NCBI GenBank assembly: GCA_963745675.1
Contig: CAVUYM010000025.1
Location: 1 to 64,000, forward strand
DNA length: 64,000 nucleotides
Direction: 5' to 3'
Source of the DNA: JAUIIK01 sp963745675
GTDB taxonomy: Bacteria > Chloroflexota > Chloroflexia > Thermomicrobiales > CFX8
Part shown: positions 8,281 to 17,511 of the stretch, one piece after another
Numbering within the stretch: position 1 is the first letter of the stretch
Layout: every line of letters starts with the position of its first letter
Program-made: the position numbers and the translations under genes
The notes under the pieces: generated by a model
What the model was told of the DNA's origin: nothing
The model's database searches: none
What the model saw: the letters and a program-made list of their open reading frames with translations, nothing else

Positions 8281-8988
8281 ATGAGTGAGTCATTTCCAAT
8301 CGATCAGACGGAAACGGGCCTGACGCCGCCGGAGGATCTATCGGGATACCAACGTGCACATCAGTCGATGGATAAGGCTCTGCGCTACGTCGACATCGCT
8401 GCTGCGGTCTTGCTGGCAATTGCGACCGTTTCCACCGCTTGGTGCGCCTATCAGGCGACCCGCTGGGGCGGAGTGCAAGCAACGTCATTCGCCGAGGCAT
8501 CGACGGCCCGCATCGAGTCGACGCGGCAGTTCAATCTTGCAGTCCAGCTACTGGGTCTCGATGCCAACTTGTTCACGGACTGGGTGGATGCATATTCCGC
8601 TGGAAACACAGAGTTGCAAGGGTTCTACGAGACGAATCTGATGCGCCCAGACTTCTTGCCCTATCTCAACGAGTGGGTTGACTCGAATCCGCTTGAGAAT
8701 CCGGATGCTTTGCGCAATCCGCTCGTGAACGAAACGTACCAGCAGGGACTGTTGGCCGAAAGTGAACGCCTGCGTGGCGATGCCGAGGCGAAGTTCGAAG
8801 AGGCGACGGACGCCAACCAGACGGGTGACGACTATATCCTCGCGACCGTTTTATTCGCATCAGTGCTCTTTTTCGCCGGCATCTCGAACAAGTTCGAACG
8901 CGTCAAGATCCAGACTGCCATGGTGGTGTTCGCCGCTGGAATGTTGCTGCTCGGCGGCATACAAATCGCTGGCCTGCCGATCCATTAG
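8281..8988 (+). CDS. membrane protein of unknown function (DUF4337-like layout)
   Basis: The frame is open from 8134, but ATG 8281 is preceded by GAGGAGGAACGTTG and gives a sensible 235-residue protein. There is one N-terminal membrane helix (about residues 38-58, AAVLLAIATVSTAWCAYQ). An extracytoplasmic or cytoplasmic helical region of about 120 residues follows, and two more membrane helices close to the C-terminus (LATVLFASVLFFAGI and AMVVFAAGMLLLGGI). This one-plus-two layout resembles DUF4337-type proteins, but the family is not certain. The gene is intact. The next gene, 325 bases downstream, also codes for a membrane protein. Confidence 0.65.
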   Translation: MSESFPIDQTETGLTPPEDLSGYQRAHQSMDKALRYVDIAAAVLLAIATVSTAWCAYQATRWGGVQATSFAEASTARIESTRQFNLAVQLLGLDANLFTDWVDAYSAGNTELQGFYETNLMRPDFLPYLNEWVDSNPLENPDALRNPLVNETYQQGLLAESERLRGDAEAKFEEATDANQTGDDYILATVLFASVLFFAGISNKFERVKIQTAMVVFAAGMLLLGGIQIAGLPIH

Positions 8989-9312
8989 GAAATACAAGGA
9001 TACGTGCTTGATTCCTACACTGACGGATCGATTAACTGCTGGCGACACTCAAGTCACTCGTCTGACATCGCCATCAAGCTGCATGGTTTCACAAATGCAA
9101 GGTTGGACCCGATGAATTGGCGCCTTGTCATTGAAACTTTAGTTACGACGGTGCGTCCCAGTCGCAAGCTCGTGATGTGCCCGGCTGCGCGGACACTCGC
9201 GTTCATGTTGCTATCGTTAGAAGCAACAATCGCCATCATCCATAACTCGATTCAGTCTCTTGAACAGTGCGGAGATGAACTGCATTCAGAGTGGCCAGAC
9301 GGGGAGGGCTAA
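8989..9312. other. intergenic, no gene supported
   Basis: A 102-codon open frame at 9004-9312 exists on the + strand, but it has no ribosome-binding site, an unusual composition (Ser/His-rich start) and no recognisable domain. Nothing else is seen. A GGGAGG at about 9301-9307 belongs to the next gene. Confidence 0.4.
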
Positions 9313-10188
9313 GTGGTGACACAAGATCGAGAAGCACCGTCGTTAGTGGACGTGCTGCGACGTTGGTCCTCGCTTCTCATCATCTTCGGGACGCTGCTCG
9401 TCACGTTGAGTGGTGTGGGGCTCTGGATCCAGTGGACATTGCTTTCTGAGCGCGGTTTCGTCGAGGTTTCAACCTCCGTCTTCCAGGCTGACGAGACGCG
9501 CGAAACGATTGCCAGCGCCATCGTTGATACCATGTTTGAGGAGCGGCCCATCCTGCGAGGACTGGTGCGCGGACCGATCGAAGGCGTCATCACAGGTCTT
9601 CTCGGTTCCTCGTTCTTCAACAGCGCACTCGCGTTCGCCTCCGAGCAATTATGGGAGTTGCTATTCATTGGGAGAGATCGCGTGGTGCTGGACATAGAGC
9701 CACTCCATGACTTCATTTACGCGATCATCACCGTCGCGGCCCCCGGGGTTGCGGAATCGATAGATCCGGAGCAACTGCCGTCGGAGCTGGTGCTACTCGA
9801 CGGTAGCGAGATTCCAAATCTCGGCGTTGTCTCCTCCGTCGCATCCTGGACCTCGATCTTCGCATTTGTTATTGGTGTGGGACTCATTGCGTTCGCGATC
9901 AGCCGAAGCTGGACGAATCAAGCGCTACGGAGTGGGGTCATCGTCTGGACAGGCATATTCCTCATTGCAGAGGCGTTGCTCATTGTCATTGCCACGTTCC
10001 CGGTAAGGTCGTCGCTCATACTCGCTGTCGAGAACGCCTCAGGTCGATCAGTTATCGCCACGACATATGGGATCCTGGTCATCCGGCTCTACATTATCCT
10101 GATCGGACTTGCGCTTGTCGGTCTGGCACTCGCGGTCTACGGCCTGTGGAAAAGCGGCAGGATCTTCCGCTCGTCGGTTCCGGCGTAG
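9313..10188 (+). CDS. multi-pass membrane protein of unknown function
   Basis: This 291-residue protein starts at GTG 9313 with GGGAGG upstream. A first membrane helix (about 20-43, SSLLIIFGTLLVTLSGVGLW) is followed by an extracytoplasmic domain of about 130 residues. Three further helices lie at about 180-200, 215-235 and 260-280, before a basic tail. The extracytoplasmic part contains FVEVSTSVFQADETRETIAS and FIYAIITVAAPG. This resembles hypothetical actinobacterial integral membrane proteins, but no named family is assigned. The gene is intact. It converges with the YihY gene, whose stop is 23 bases away. Confidence 0.6.
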   Translation: MVTQDREAPSLVDVLRRWSSLLIIFGTLLVTLSGVGLWIQWTLLSERGFVEVSTSVFQADETRETIASAIVDTMFEERPILRGLVRGPIEGVITGLLGSSFFNSALAFASEQLWELLFIGRDRVVLDIEPLHDFIYAIITVAAPGVAESIDPEQLPSELVLLDGSEIPNLGVVSSVASWTSIFAFVIGVGLIAFAISRSWTNQALRSGVIVWTGIFLIAEALLIVIATFPVRSSLILAVENASGRSVIATTYGILVIRLYIILIGLALVGLALAVYGLWKSGRIFRSSVPA

Positions 10189-10210
10189 TGTCGACGTTTC
10201 TGGTTTGAGC

Positions 10211-11158
10211 TCAACAAATAGCTTTCGATAGCCTGGAAGCGCGCCATTCGTTCGATGCCCTAACGCCGGACGATACGGCACAGATTTCAGCTCCGATGAT
10301 GATGATCTGAGCGACAAGATACAGCCAGAACATGAACACCAATACGAGCCCGAAGGCCGTACCGTAGGCGTTGTATCCACCAGTGATGCTTACATAGAGC
10401 GGATAGAGTTGAGACAACATTACGAATAGCCCGCCGGTTGCGGCGGCGCCTGGTATCGAACCTCTCCATCCGGAACCATCAACGGGGATCTTGGCGTAGG
10501 CGATCAGACTTACCACGAATGCCAACATGAACGAGATAAAGTAGGCTGACAGGTATTCTTCAATGTTGCCATTGAGTTCGAGGTACTTGTTGAGAGAGGT
10601 TGTCAGCAATCCAGTTGCCGTCGCCGACACAGCGGTACTGACCACGAGGGCTACCGAAAGGACCGGTGCAACAAGTAAGGCGACCAGTTTCCGTTCGAGA
10701 TAGCCCCGCCGTCGAGAGCGGTAGACGACAGCAAATGCCCGGTCGAGAGCGCCGTACATGCGACTTCCGCCATAGAGTAGCGTTACCAGCGCAATGAGCC
10801 CGAAACCCTCACGATTGTCGTTTGTCACCTCAGACGTATCGATGACAGGATCGGACACGGCGACGGGCAGCTCATCCGAGACGATGAGCGAAATCTCATT
10901 CCTGAGTGACTCATTCTGCACGAGCACACCGATGGTCACACTAATCGCCGCAAGCACTGGAAGCAGCGAAAACAGCACGTTGTAGGCCAACATACCAGCT
11001 AGTCCATCGACATCATCGTCGAGATAGTTTCGAACGATGCGGACAATCGACGAATCAGCGAAGCGTCTGCCGATCGGGTGGGTTTTCGTGATCCGAAGGA
11101 CGGCTGATACCCGTCGACGCGTGTACGTCGCTGTGCGGCGGGCCCAGTCGAATCTCAC
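10211..11158 (-). CDS. YihY/BrkB family membrane protein
   Basis: The 315-residue protein has six membrane helices. The N-terminal cytoplasmic region leads into the family signature GLAGMLAYNVLFSLLPVLAA at about 54-73. Later hallmarks are LLYGGSRMYGALDRAFAVVY, then IPGAAATGGLFVMLSQLYPLYV, and finally YGTAFGLVLVFMFWLYLVAQI, which is followed by IIIGAEICAV. This matches the UPF0761/YihY (once called ribonuclease BN) family, whose biochemical role is unknown. It starts 18 bases after the HerA-like ATPase gene on the same strand, so the two are probably co-transcribed. The gene is intact and of normal length. Confidence 0.88.
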   Translation of the reverse strand: MRFDWARRTATYTRRRVSAVLRITKTHPIGRRFADSSIVRIVRNYLDDDVDGLAGMLAYNVLFSLLPVLAAISVTIGVLVQNESLRNEISLIVSDELPVAVSDPVIDTSEVTNDNREGFGLIALVTLLYGGSRMYGALDRAFAVVYRSRRRGYLERKLVALLVAPVLSVALVVSTAVSATATGLLTTSLNKYLELNGNIEEYLSAYFISFMLAFVVSLIAYAKIPVDGSGWRGSIPGAAATGGLFVMLSQLYPLYVSITGGYNAYGTAFGLVLVFMFWLYLVAQIIIIGAEICAVSSGVRASNEWRASRLSKAIC

Positions 11159-11176
11159 CGGGAGATCGCTATCAAG

Positions 11177-12800
11177 TCAAGCAGTGTCCGGCGGATCGGG
11201 CCGGGCCCACGTCATCGGTACGTCCGAGCCGCCCTCCTCGGTCATCCGAGCGCCGAACCGCACGAACGTGGGTGTCTGAACGACTCGCCCGGAAACGAGC
11301 GATTCTCCCAGGTTGAAGTTCGAGGCTTCGGCCAGGAGGTCTCCAGGGACGAATGAGAAGATGTCGGCAAGGTGGAAGAGATCGGCACTCGAGTTCATCC
11401 TCATGAGCAGCAGGTTGTCAGATTGTGACAGAACGTTCGGATGAATCTTCTGGGGTCGTTGTGACGATAGGAGCAGGTACAGGCCGAACTTGCGCCCTTC
11501 GCCGGCGATTCGAATGACGTACTGGGTTAGCAACTCCTGGAGAGCGTTCTCCGGTTGCGCCGGGCAGATGTTGTGGGCTTCATCGATCACGATCAATCGC
11601 GGTTGACGTTGCTCTCTCCGCCGCCAGAGCTGACTGAGGAGCGCCAGCGCCGTCACTTCTTTCTCGGCCGGTAGACTGAGCGACCCAATATCCAGCACGG
11701 TAGCTCGCTCGTTGTTATCCAGGATATCGATGAATGATTCTTCTCCAGGGTTGCACCAGATCGACCAATCTGAGATTCCGAGGTTTCGAACACGCAGACT
11801 GATCTGGCGTGACTCGGCGGAGGGGTCGCGCATTGCTGCGTCGAGTACGTCGCTCAATTCCACGTTGGGCATCCCCAGGTGATCGACAATGCTCCAGAAG
11901 CTGCTGTACTCCTCCCGGTCGTCAAGCGGATCGAGTTGAAGGACGATCGCCTGCTCGTTGCGCGTCAGGTCACCGAAGCGAAACGCCAGACGCAGATGAT
12001 CTTCCGAACGTATCAGGGCGCACGATTCGAATTCGATCGGAGATGGACTCGAAGCGCTCAAGATCAGCAGGATCATGCGAAGCGATCGCACCGTCTCGAA
12101 GTTCGGGCAAACGCACGAAATCCGAGTTCGGATCAATAACGACGAGCTGCAGGTCGGTCCGCAATAGTAGTTGTTCGAGCACGACACCGAGCGAATAGGT
12201 CTTACCAGAGCCGGACTGACCACACAGGAACGTGTGCCGGTTGAAACCTCCGGCGCGGAGCGTGGCGACAGACGAATCGTCGCCGTACATCGCTTTACCG
12301 ATGGCCAATGCCGTTTCTCCAGACGTACCTGCTAGATAAAGATTGATGAGATCCGCTGGCGCTGGCGCAATCTCGGCGCTTTCGAAGATATCTGAAGTCT
12401 CAAGCTCTATGAGCGCACCGTCCATGACCTTGCCGAGCAGAATGCCATCGCCTGCGAGGTATCGAATGTCAGGACGTATCGTCGCTTGCGATACGCCTGC
12501 TCCTTCGAGTGCGATATTGAAGCGGGTGCCGACGTCGATCACCAATTCCGGACCTTCGCGGCTATCGATCGACTTTGAAATGATCTGACCTAAATAGCTC
12601 TGATTCTCCGGAGTTTCGATGTGAACATAGCTGCCAGCGGGAATCGGGTAATCCAGCGGGGCTTCGTAGGCGAATGTCTTCCCATCGATTGAAAAGGCCA
12701 GAGGAATAGCCGCGAATTGCGACTGCATCTGCCGCCGGACGGCCATCATCTCCTCGCGGGAAATCGCCGCACCACCAACTGCTTTACCTGACGATGACAC
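11177..12800 (-). CDS. HerA-like/DUF87 ATPase, one frameshift
   Basis: The gene reads from GTG 12800 (AAGGAAGG upstream) with a frame change near 12005. It codes for about 540 residues. An N-terminal beta-rich 'HAS barrel' part (about 1-150) precedes the Walker A loop FLCGQSGSGKTYSLGVV near residue 195. Further on are LQLVVIDPNSDF and the Walker B strand PRLIVIDEAHNICPA. A C-terminal sensor region reads LYLLLSSQRPQKIHPNVLSQ. HerA-type ATPases are hexameric DNA translocases, and many bacterial DUF87 members have unassigned DNA or membrane-linked tasks. No NurA nuclease gene is adjacent, so a resection role is not supported. The YihY gene follows directly. Confidence 0.75.
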
Positions 12801-12986
12801 GAAACGAACCTTCCTTACCCCGGCTAGAATTTGTCGAGACGATCGGCTCTCAACTGTGCGTCTGGCACTCGACGAACTGTCTCACTGCCTTCAGACGCCT
12901 ATATCTTGGTATTGATGCAAGGAGATTCCGGCCTCCGTGGGATGTTCCGGCTGATAATTCCTTCAGCTCATTGGATCTTTGAGGGT

Positions 12987-13487
12987 TTACGCTTCCTGCG
13001 CGATCGCCTCAACGTCGGCTGCCGTCTCCGCACCCAGCACGTGCGATTCCAGCTCTCCGCCGAGCTGTTTGAGGGTATCGTCCACCAATTCGTGCGAGGT
13101 GGTCTTGTACAGGGCGACAACGGCTGCCATACCAGGCTTGAGATCGTCGGCTACACGTTGTATCTGATCCTTTTTGATGCCCGTGTCCCGGATTCGGCCG
13201 GCGATTGCTCCGATGCCACCGCCTGCCAGCACCGACGCGATCAAGCTCGGTGGGTAGATAAGACCGACGACCCCCATGACAATTGCGCCGCGGAGAGATC
13301 CTTTGGCGGCCGTAAGCTCGCGGGTTTCAGCGACATGCAGCTTGCCGTCGTCCGCCTTCGTGAGCATCGCCATGTCGACAAGATCGATCGTCGCCGCCTT
13401 GTGCATCGATTCGAGGGTGTCGAGAATTAGCCTGGCTTCTTCCGGATCCTTGTAGAACCCAACTGACATTTGAATAGAGTCACTCAC
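12987..13487 (-). CDS. DUF1269 family protein
   Basis: The start is GTG 13487, with AGGAGAGGA about 10 bases upstream, giving 166 residues; the frame is open further upstream but without support. The protein has a ferredoxin-like N-terminal part (FYKDPEEARLILDTLESM, then IDLVDMAMLTKADDGKLHV). A glycine-rich hydrophobic hairpin follows (GAIVMGVVGLIYPPSLIASV), then GTGIKKDQIQ-like DTGIKKDQIQRVADDLKPGM and a VALYKTTSHELVDDTL helix. This is the usual layout of DUF1269, whose members are possibly membrane-associated and of unknown function. It stands alone between the HerA gene and a gene-free stretch, and is intact. Confidence 0.78.
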   Translation of the reverse strand: MSDSIQMSVGFYKDPEEARLILDTLESMHKAATIDLVDMAMLTKADDGKLHVAETRELTAAKGSLRGAIVMGVVGLIYPPSLIASVLAGGGIGAIAGRIRDTGIKKDQIQRVADDLKPGMAAVVALYKTTSHELVDDTLKQLGGELESHVLGAETAADVEAIAQEA

Positions 13488-14179
13488 CGCGATCCGGTCC
13501 TCTCCTGAAGTATTTGCTGAGGCGCCCGTGGCTTCACTGCCCGATACGCCCTTGCGAGTTAGAGTGCCTGTTTTCGATGCGCAGTGCTTCAACCCGACGG
13601 TTGTAGTTGACAGGTGTAGATCCAACCAATCTCTCATAGGAAATCCACGGCCGAGGGTGGCTCGAATTCGGGTTGGGGCCGAGCCACCGTCGGAGCAGCC
13701 TGCATTGGAAGGTAAGGGCATCGGAGCAGAACGACATTGCTGTAGATGTCGCCGGTCCCGCCGGGTGACAAGTAGGCGTCAGCATCCCGGTCACGATGCG
13801 CGCCAAAACCGTACCGGCCAATGCGTCAAGAGTTCTAGCCCTCACCGTCCGACTAAAGCGGCTCTGCAACCTGACAATACGACCTGCCATGCGATGACGG
13901 GTGCACGATTGCGCCGCACACTCGAAGTGAATTCGGTGAATCCGACCGTGCACTGGTCAGTCGGCTGTCGGAACGGAGCCTCTCGAGCGCGCAGTTTCAG
14001 TGGCTTGCATTCGACAAGTGTTGCGATCTGAATGGTGCCGAGGGTCGCGGATGCGTTGTTGCTCTAAGTCAGGCATCGGCGAAGAGAAGTAAGGAATGCT
14101 ATCCGCCGCAGTCGGCCGTTCGCGGTGTCCAGGTCGAGCGCTGAGCGCTAACCATTGCGGGTGATGCGAGGTTTTCATC
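13488..14179. other. gene-free intergenic region
   Basis: About 690 bases lie between two divergent genes (DUF1269 on -, DUF389 on +). Open frames on both strands have Arg/Cys/His-rich translations with no ribosome-binding site and do not look coding. No repeat, tRNA or strong promoter was recognised. Confidence 0.45.
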
Positions 14180-15886
14180 ATGGATTCCTTCGACGGGACA
14201 TCGGATGAGCTAGTCGACCCGGCTGGTGCGCCCGATCCTGGCGAAAACTCGGATGAGGCGTACCTTAGCCAGGAGCAGCGTCGTCTCGGGATATTCGCAT
14301 TGCGGTACACCGCCCCGCCGGCGGTATTCACGGCGCTGATTTTCGGAGCGCTCAGCTACTTCCTTCTAACTCGTGGCGAAGATGTGACGATATCGTGGTA
14401 TGGCTTCGATAGCAGATCATTCCTTGCACTCTATCTGCCAACATCGCTGCTCCTTCCGCTGATACAGACGCCGATCATCTTGCGCCGCACGCTAGAAATG
14501 CGCATTGCAGGCAAGTTGCAGCCCGCGACCCCGTCCGATCTTGCCGAGCTTCCCTGGCTACAGTGGTCGATAATCCTGGGACTCGTCACCGCCGGCGTTT
14601 GGGCCGTCCTGGTGATGACGATCTTTACGCTCGCATCGGCCTGGGCCCCCGAACTGCAATTCGGAGGCTGGGCCGGACTCGGTTTCAAGCTCTTCTTCAC
14701 CCTGATTATCGGGATCAGTGTCGCCATCGTCTGCGCGCTTTCGGCCGTGCGAATCCAACCTCAGTCAAACCTCCTCGAGCTGGTGCTTGGCTCAGAAGAT
14801 GACCTCGACGAGCCTGAATCGACTGAGGCCGACCAGGGAACGATTCGTCGCGGCCGCCTGGAAGTTCCCGCCGGAACAGGACACCGCCTCGTCTGGGATC
14901 GCTGGCGTGTCGGTGCCCGCCCGGAGATTCTGAGCCGCACCGAACGGGCCGTCTACTTCGCCGGCGCACAGCGTTACGCATTTATCCGGCGCGCATTGAT
15001 CCTACTTACGATGTCCGTGCAGATGGCCTGCCTGGGCTTGTACGTCAATTCGGCCTCAATCGTCGTCGCTGCCATGCTCATCTCTCCGATGATGACGCCA
15101 ATTATGGGGCTGACGGTTGCGCTGGTTACTGGTCGGCCCGGTCGCCAGATCGAATCCGCGCTACTGGTGGCCGGCGCCGGTGGCTACGCGTTTCTGGGAG
15201 CCTGGATCAGCGGGTCACTGTTACCGAAACCGGCTGTGACGCCGACAGTGCTCCTCGACTATACCGATCCGCGACTGGCTGACCTTGCCGTGGCGCTTCT
15301 CGCGGGAGCTATCGCCGCCTATATCCTGGTTCATACGGAAGCATCTGCTGCACTGCCTGGAGTGGCTGTATCACTTTCGCTCGAACCGCCACTCGCTGCA
15401 ACTGGCCTGACGCTTGGCTGGGGGATCAATAGCCTGGCTGCGGACGCGTTCCTGATGTTCATCATGAACCTGGCTGCAATCGTTGCTGCTGGCTCGGCGG
15501 TGTTGATCCTGTCGGGCTTTCTGCCTGTGAATGCCCTGGGGCATCTGCGTCACAGGATCAAGGTGGGCCTAATCATGGCCTGGCTTGCGGTGGTAATCGT
15601 CGCTTATCCACTAATTCGAGCTTCGACGGACGTTTGGAAAGCAACGAGTGATGAAAGGGCAGTTGGTGCGGTCATCGTCCCATGGGCGGTGTCAGCAGGT
15701 CTCGAGATAACGGAGGTGGATATCAATGACACTGAGGTGACAATCGCATTGACCGGCTCCGAACAGCCAACTTCTGTTGATACCTTGATTGAAGATGTCG
15801 CCTCTGCTCTCGATCGTCCAGTCGAAGTGCGAGTACACGTCTACCTCTACACTTTGTATGAGGAGCGCGGGAACTCCAGCCCCTAG
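14180..15886 (+). CDS. DUF389 membrane protein with extra N-terminal membrane domain
   Basis: The protein has 568 residues. Its first part (about 40-190) has four membrane helices (FTALIFGALSYFLL, LALYLPTSLLLPL and others) of no recognised family. From about residue 270 the DUF389 core begins: YAFIRRALILLTMSVQMACLG, followed by NSASIVVAAMLISPMMTPIMG and further helices to about 490. The C-terminal 70 residues form a soluble alpha-beta piece (LEITEVDINDTEVTIAL). DUF389 proteins are normally 300-350 residues, so this is a fused or extended version. Function is not known. The stop overlaps the stop of the convergent hydantoinase B gene. The gene is intact. Confidence 0.8.
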   Translation: MDSFDGTSDELVDPAGAPDPGENSDEAYLSQEQRRLGIFALRYTAPPAVFTALIFGALSYFLLTRGEDVTISWYGFDSRSFLALYLPTSLLLPLIQTPIILRRTLEMRIAGKLQPATPSDLAELPWLQWSIILGLVTAGVWAVLVMTIFTLASAWAPELQFGGWAGLGFKLFFTLIIGISVAIVCALSAVRIQPQSNLLELVLGSEDDLDEPESTEADQGTIRRGRLEVPAGTGHRLVWDRWRVGARPEILSRTERAVYFAGAQRYAFIRRALILLTMSVQMACLGLYVNSASIVVAAMLISPMMTPIMGLTVALVTGRPGRQIESALLVAGAGGYAFLGAWISGSLLPKPAVTPTVLLDYTDPRLADLAVALLAGAIAAYILVHTEASAALPGVAVSLSLEPPLAATGLTLGWGINSLAADAFLMFIMNLAAIVAAGSAVLILSGFLPVNALGHLRHRIKVGLIMAWLAVVIVAYPLIRASTDVWKATSDERAVGAVIVPWAVSAGLEITEVDINDTEVTIALTGSEQPTSVDTLIEDVASALDRPVEVRVHVYLYTLYEERGNSSP

Positions 15887-17482
15887 TCTGTCGGAGGCTC
15901 GTAGCCTGCACCTCCGGCAACGACCGAGGTGAACGTGTCACCGGGTGCGTTGAGAATGATCTCGCCCGTCGGGAGTGATCCATTCACTGCCAGATTCACG
16001 CCGTTCTTGAGCAACAGGTTAGTGGCGCTCGGTTCGCCGCCGAACACCCCAGGTGCGGGAAATTGAATCCGGTCCGGATGGACATAAATACTCACTGGAG
16101 CGTCGTAACCCGGAAGCTTTCGAACGCTGACGCGTTGTCCGCGCGCACCGTTCCACCGACCGTGGCCGAAGTTATCGACCAGGGAATCCTCCTCGATGAG
16201 CAGTGGCACGCGGCTCTCGAATATTTCTATGGGTACGTTGCCCGCACTCGACGGGAAGCAGTCTCTCGTAAAGCTATCGTGCTCGAATCCGGCCCCTCGT
16301 CCTCCGCCGCAGATGAAGTGGGCATTCTGCGGATTGCCGTCCAGCGTCACGGGCGTAGGCGCGGAATGTGTACATCAAGCCGTTGCCCGCTTGCACTCGA
16401 GTAGGGAGTGCATCAGCGAGTGCCCGGAATATGAGCGTATGGATATGCCAGCCCGTTTTGGTGCGACTATTGACTGATGCTGGTGGCAGCGCATTCAGGA
16501 TCGAGCGTGGTTCGGCGCGCACCTCGATGGGCTTGAAGCTGCCTTCGTTGTTCGGTACGCCAGGTGACAGCAGGCATTTGAGTGGATAAACGGTATGGGC
16601 GCGCGTGTAGTTGAAAGTGCAGTTGATTCCACCGCCAAGTGTTTGGGCGGCGGAACCAGTGTAGTCAACGATCATCGAATCGCCCTGAATCTCGATAGCC
16701 ACTTTGAGCTTGAGGGGTTCGCCGTTACCCTCGATCATCTCTTCAGCCTCGTAGCGGCCATCCGGCACCGCGGAAATCTCGTCTCGCATAGCACGTTCGG
16801 TACGGCTCTGGACGGCTTCTCCTAGCTCTTCAAGAGACGCAAGCTCATACTCAGCCATAAACGCTGCCAGTCTGCGCTCAGCAACGTTATTCGCCGCCAC
16901 TTGAGCTTCGATGTCGGTGATGACCATTTCTGGTTGGCGCACGTTGTGGCGGATGATCGCGAAGAGCGTCTCGTTTGGCTCTCCAGCGTCATAGAGCTTC
17001 ATCACCGGGAAGAAGAGCCCTTCTTCATGGAGATCCTTGACGCTGATGCCGTCGAGCGCGCCGCCGATTGACGATGTGTGGGCGACGGTGTTCGCGAATG
17101 CGACGACTTCTCCGCCAACGAAGATAGGCGTGACGACGGCGATATCATCGAGATGCCCGGCGCAAATCCACGGGTCGTTTGTCGTGAAGATGTCGCCCGG
17201 TTTCATCGTTTCGAGCGGATACTTCGCGATGATCGCCCGGACGACTTCCGGCATGATCAGATTGAAGACCGGCATCGAGCGGTAGGAGTGCGCGAGCGAG
17301 TCGCCGTTGCGATCGTGGAGTTCGCAGCCGAAATCCTGGGCTGCGCCGATAATCGTTGAGACGGCGGTGCGCAGGACGGTGGTCCACATTTCATCGGCGA
17401 TATTGATCAACCGGCTCCACATGATCTCGAGGGAAACTGGATCAAATTCGACCATCTGTACCGGACGGGTTGATTTCGACAA
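15883..17482 (-). CDS. hyuB: hydantoinase B/oxoprolinase family protein, one frameshift
   Basis: TTG 17482, preceded by AGGAG at 9 bases, starts MSKSTRPVQMVEFDPVSLEI; a GTG at 17512 overlapping the hyuA stop is a second option. The frames meet near 16310-16340 to give about 530 residues. Typical motifs are VEFDPVSLEIMWSRL, then KPGDIFTTNDPWICAGHLDD, NTVAHTSSIGG and SGSAAQTLGGGINCTFNY. HyuB pairs with HyuA to open hydantoin, 5-oxoproline or acetone-carboxylase-like substrates using ATP. It lies directly after hyuA on the - strand, so the two form an operon. The substrate cannot be told from sequence. Confidence 0.88.
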
Positions 17483-17511
17483 TGGGGACGCTCCTGATCC
17501 AATGATTTTCA

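Noticed and set aside
9004..9312. 102-codon open frame between two membrane protein genes
   Set aside because: No ribosome-binding site, unusual Ser/His-rich start, no domain; treated as intergenic.
13528..14031. Open frames on both strands in the DUF1269-DUF389 gap
   Set aside because: Arg/Cys/His-rich translations typical of GC-rich non-coding DNA; no start signals or motifs.
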